Shown here: one piece after another, positions 6,218-6,821 of the stretch
How the letters are laid out: each line of letters opens with the position of its first letter
Numbering within the stretch: the first letter of the stretch is position 1
NCBI GenBank assembly: GCA_012511695.1
Contig: JAAZFO010000030.1
Location: forward strand, 1-6,821
Origin: Erysipelotrichia bacterium
GTDB lineage: Bacteria > Bacillota_I > Bacilli_A > RFN20 > CAG-826
Direction: 5' to 3'
DNA: 6,821 bases
The notes under the pieces: model-generated
The model's database searches: none
Seen by the model: the letters and a program-made list of their open reading frames with translations, nothing else
What the model was told of the DNA's origin: nothing
Position numbers and translations under genes: made by a program

Positions 6218-6616
6218 ATGGCAAAGAAAACTGATCTTCAATATTACGGTACAGGGAAGAGAAAATCTTCTATTGCGCGTGTTTATATCACCGCTGGGAC
6301 TGGTAAAATCGTTGTTAACGGCCGTCCAGTCGATGAGTATATGCCTTAAGCGACTTTGGTTCTTGATTTAAAACAACCATTAGCCTTAACCGGCTCTGAA
6401 AGTAAATACGATATTCGCGCTGAAGTTAAAGGCGGTGGCTTCACCGGCCAAGCTGGCGCTATTCGTTTAGGCATTACAAGAGCATTGCTCGAAGCGGGTT
6501 GTGACCGTGCAGTTTTAAAAGCAGCCGGGATGGTGACACGTGATTCACGCAAGAAAGAACGTAAGAAATACGGTCTTAAAGCAGCACGTAAAGCTCCACA
6601 ATTCAGCAAACGTTAA
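6218..6616 (+). CDS. rpsI: 30S ribosomal protein S9, interrupted by in-frame TAA at 6347-6349
   Basis: S9 is a core protein of the small subunit head, whose C-terminal tail reaches the P-site tRNA. Read from ATG 6218 the frame has 132 amino-acid codons plus one internal TAA as codon 44. Upstream lie the standard [15 protein letters not shown] and [12 protein letters not shown]. Immediately downstream the frame resumes with [15 protein letters not shown], the signature [19 protein letters not shown], and the canonical C-terminus KAPQFSKR, then a proper TAA at 6614-6616. Length matches relatives if codon 44 is sense; Bacillus S9 has serine at the corresponding place. Termination at codon 44 would leave a useless fragment of an essential or near-essential protein. 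No ribosome binding site allows restart, though TTG 6356 is in frame. The start is supported by TAGGAGG at 6204-6210, seven bases upstream. A base error in the sequence is the simplest reading; readthrough is the alternative. Confidence 0.92.
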
Positions 6617-6646
6617 TCATTTCTGTTTTTTAGCAGCATAAAGAAT

Positions 6647-6674
6647 AAAAAAGGAAGTTTGTCTTCCTTTTTTT
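6647..6674 (+). terminator. Rho-independent terminator after rpsI
   Basis: GGAAG (6653-6657) pairs with CTTCC (6663-6667) around the loop TTTGT. Six As before the stem (6647-6652) face the seven Ts after it (6668-6674), so the stem can extend and the transcript ends in a U-tract. It lies 30 bases past the rpsI stop and closes the L13-S9 operon. Confidence 0.85.
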
Positions 6675-6700
6675 CTTGGAAAAACACCACAAAAAAATCG

Positions 6701-6729
6701 TTGATTTTGCTAATTCATTGTTGTATATT
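6701..6729 (+). promoter_or_regulatory. Sigma-70 promoter of the tRNA-Ile gene
   Basis: TTGATT at 6701-6706 (four of six) and TATATT at 6724-6729 (five of six) are separated by exactly 17 bases. Transcription would start near 6736, about 18 bases before the tRNA. It sits just after the rpsI terminator, as expected for an independent stable-RNA unit. Confidence 0.6.
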
Positions 6730-6753
6730 ATTAGCGCTGTCTTGAAAAGACGC

Positions 6754-6821
6754 GGGCCCATAGCTCAGTTGGTTAGAGCGCGCCCCTGATAAGGGCGAGG
6801 TCCCTGGCTCAACTCCAGGAT
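6754..6821 (+). tRNA. tRNA-Ile (anticodon GAU), 3' end cut by window edge
   Basis: The 5' acceptor strand is GGGCCCA (6754-6760), followed by the D arm GCTC (6763-6766) with GAGC (6776-6779) and the GGTT loop. The anticodon stem is CGCCC (6781-6785) with GGGCG (6793-6797), enclosing the loop CTGATAA with anticodon GAT at 6788-6790, which reads the isoleucine codons AUC and AUU. The variable loop is AGGTC. The T stem CCTGG (6803-6807) pairs with CCAGG (6815-6819). Two oddities: the T loop reads CTCAACT, with C where T54 is nearly invariant, and the first bases after the T stem, A6820 and T6821, do not pair with A6760 and C6759. About nine bases of the gene lie outside the window. Confidence 0.93.

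Noticed and set aside
6356..6616. Independent short gene starting at TTG 6356
   Set aside because: It is the downstream part of rpsI in the same frame and has no ribosome binding site of its own.
1..6821. Mobile element, CRISPR array, toxin-antitoxin or defence system
   Set aside because: No transposase, integrase, spaced repeats or paired small genes are seen; all coding space is taken by housekeeping and transport genes.

Overview
The window comes from an AT-rich, low-GC Gram-positive bacterium (Bacillota, or a close wall-less relative such as the Acholeplasma side of Mycoplasmatota). This rests on the gene set and order, the AGGAGG-type ribosome binding sites, and the sequences of RlmB, the ECF transporter core, TruA, a YebC-family protein, L13 and S9. 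Tryptophan is written TGG throughout, and TGA ends the sigma-factor gene, so the genetic code looks standard and not the Mycoplasma code in which TGA is Trp. All genes are on the plus strand.

Layout. Positions 10-732 hold rlmB (23S rRNA 2'-O-methyltransferase). It is followed by a divergent SigH-like sigma-70 family gene (748-1377), echoing the rlmB-sigH neighbourhood of Bacillus. A short gap with a nested dyad and a strong extended -10 promoter leads into ecfA1-ecfA2-ecfT-truA (1453-4718). The ecf genes and truA are tightly coupled, with overlaps of 16, 8 and 1 bases. A YebC-family gene (4842-5549) has its own promoter candidates. A 216-base gap then carries a sigma-70 promoter and an L13-leader-like hairpin ahead of rplM-rpsI (5766-6616). 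A rho-independent terminator closes that operon. A tRNA-Ile(GAU) gene with its own promoter runs off the right edge.

How the genes work together. EcfA1, EcfA2 and EcfT form the shared energising module that powers interchangeable substrate-binding S components for vitamins and metals. TruA, RlmB, L13, S9, tRNA-Ile and the YebC-type protein all serve translation. The sigma-like protein is the one probable regulator.

No obviously new defence, mobile or biosynthetic system is present. The most striking feature is that two conserved genes, ecfA1 and rpsI, each contain a single in-frame TAA with perfectly kept frame and family sequence on both sides. S9 is a core ribosomal protein, so this is either base-level error in the sequence or some form of UAA readthrough. 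Other points are a probable leaderless start of ecfA1, and a motif shared between the ecfA1 and yebC promoters.
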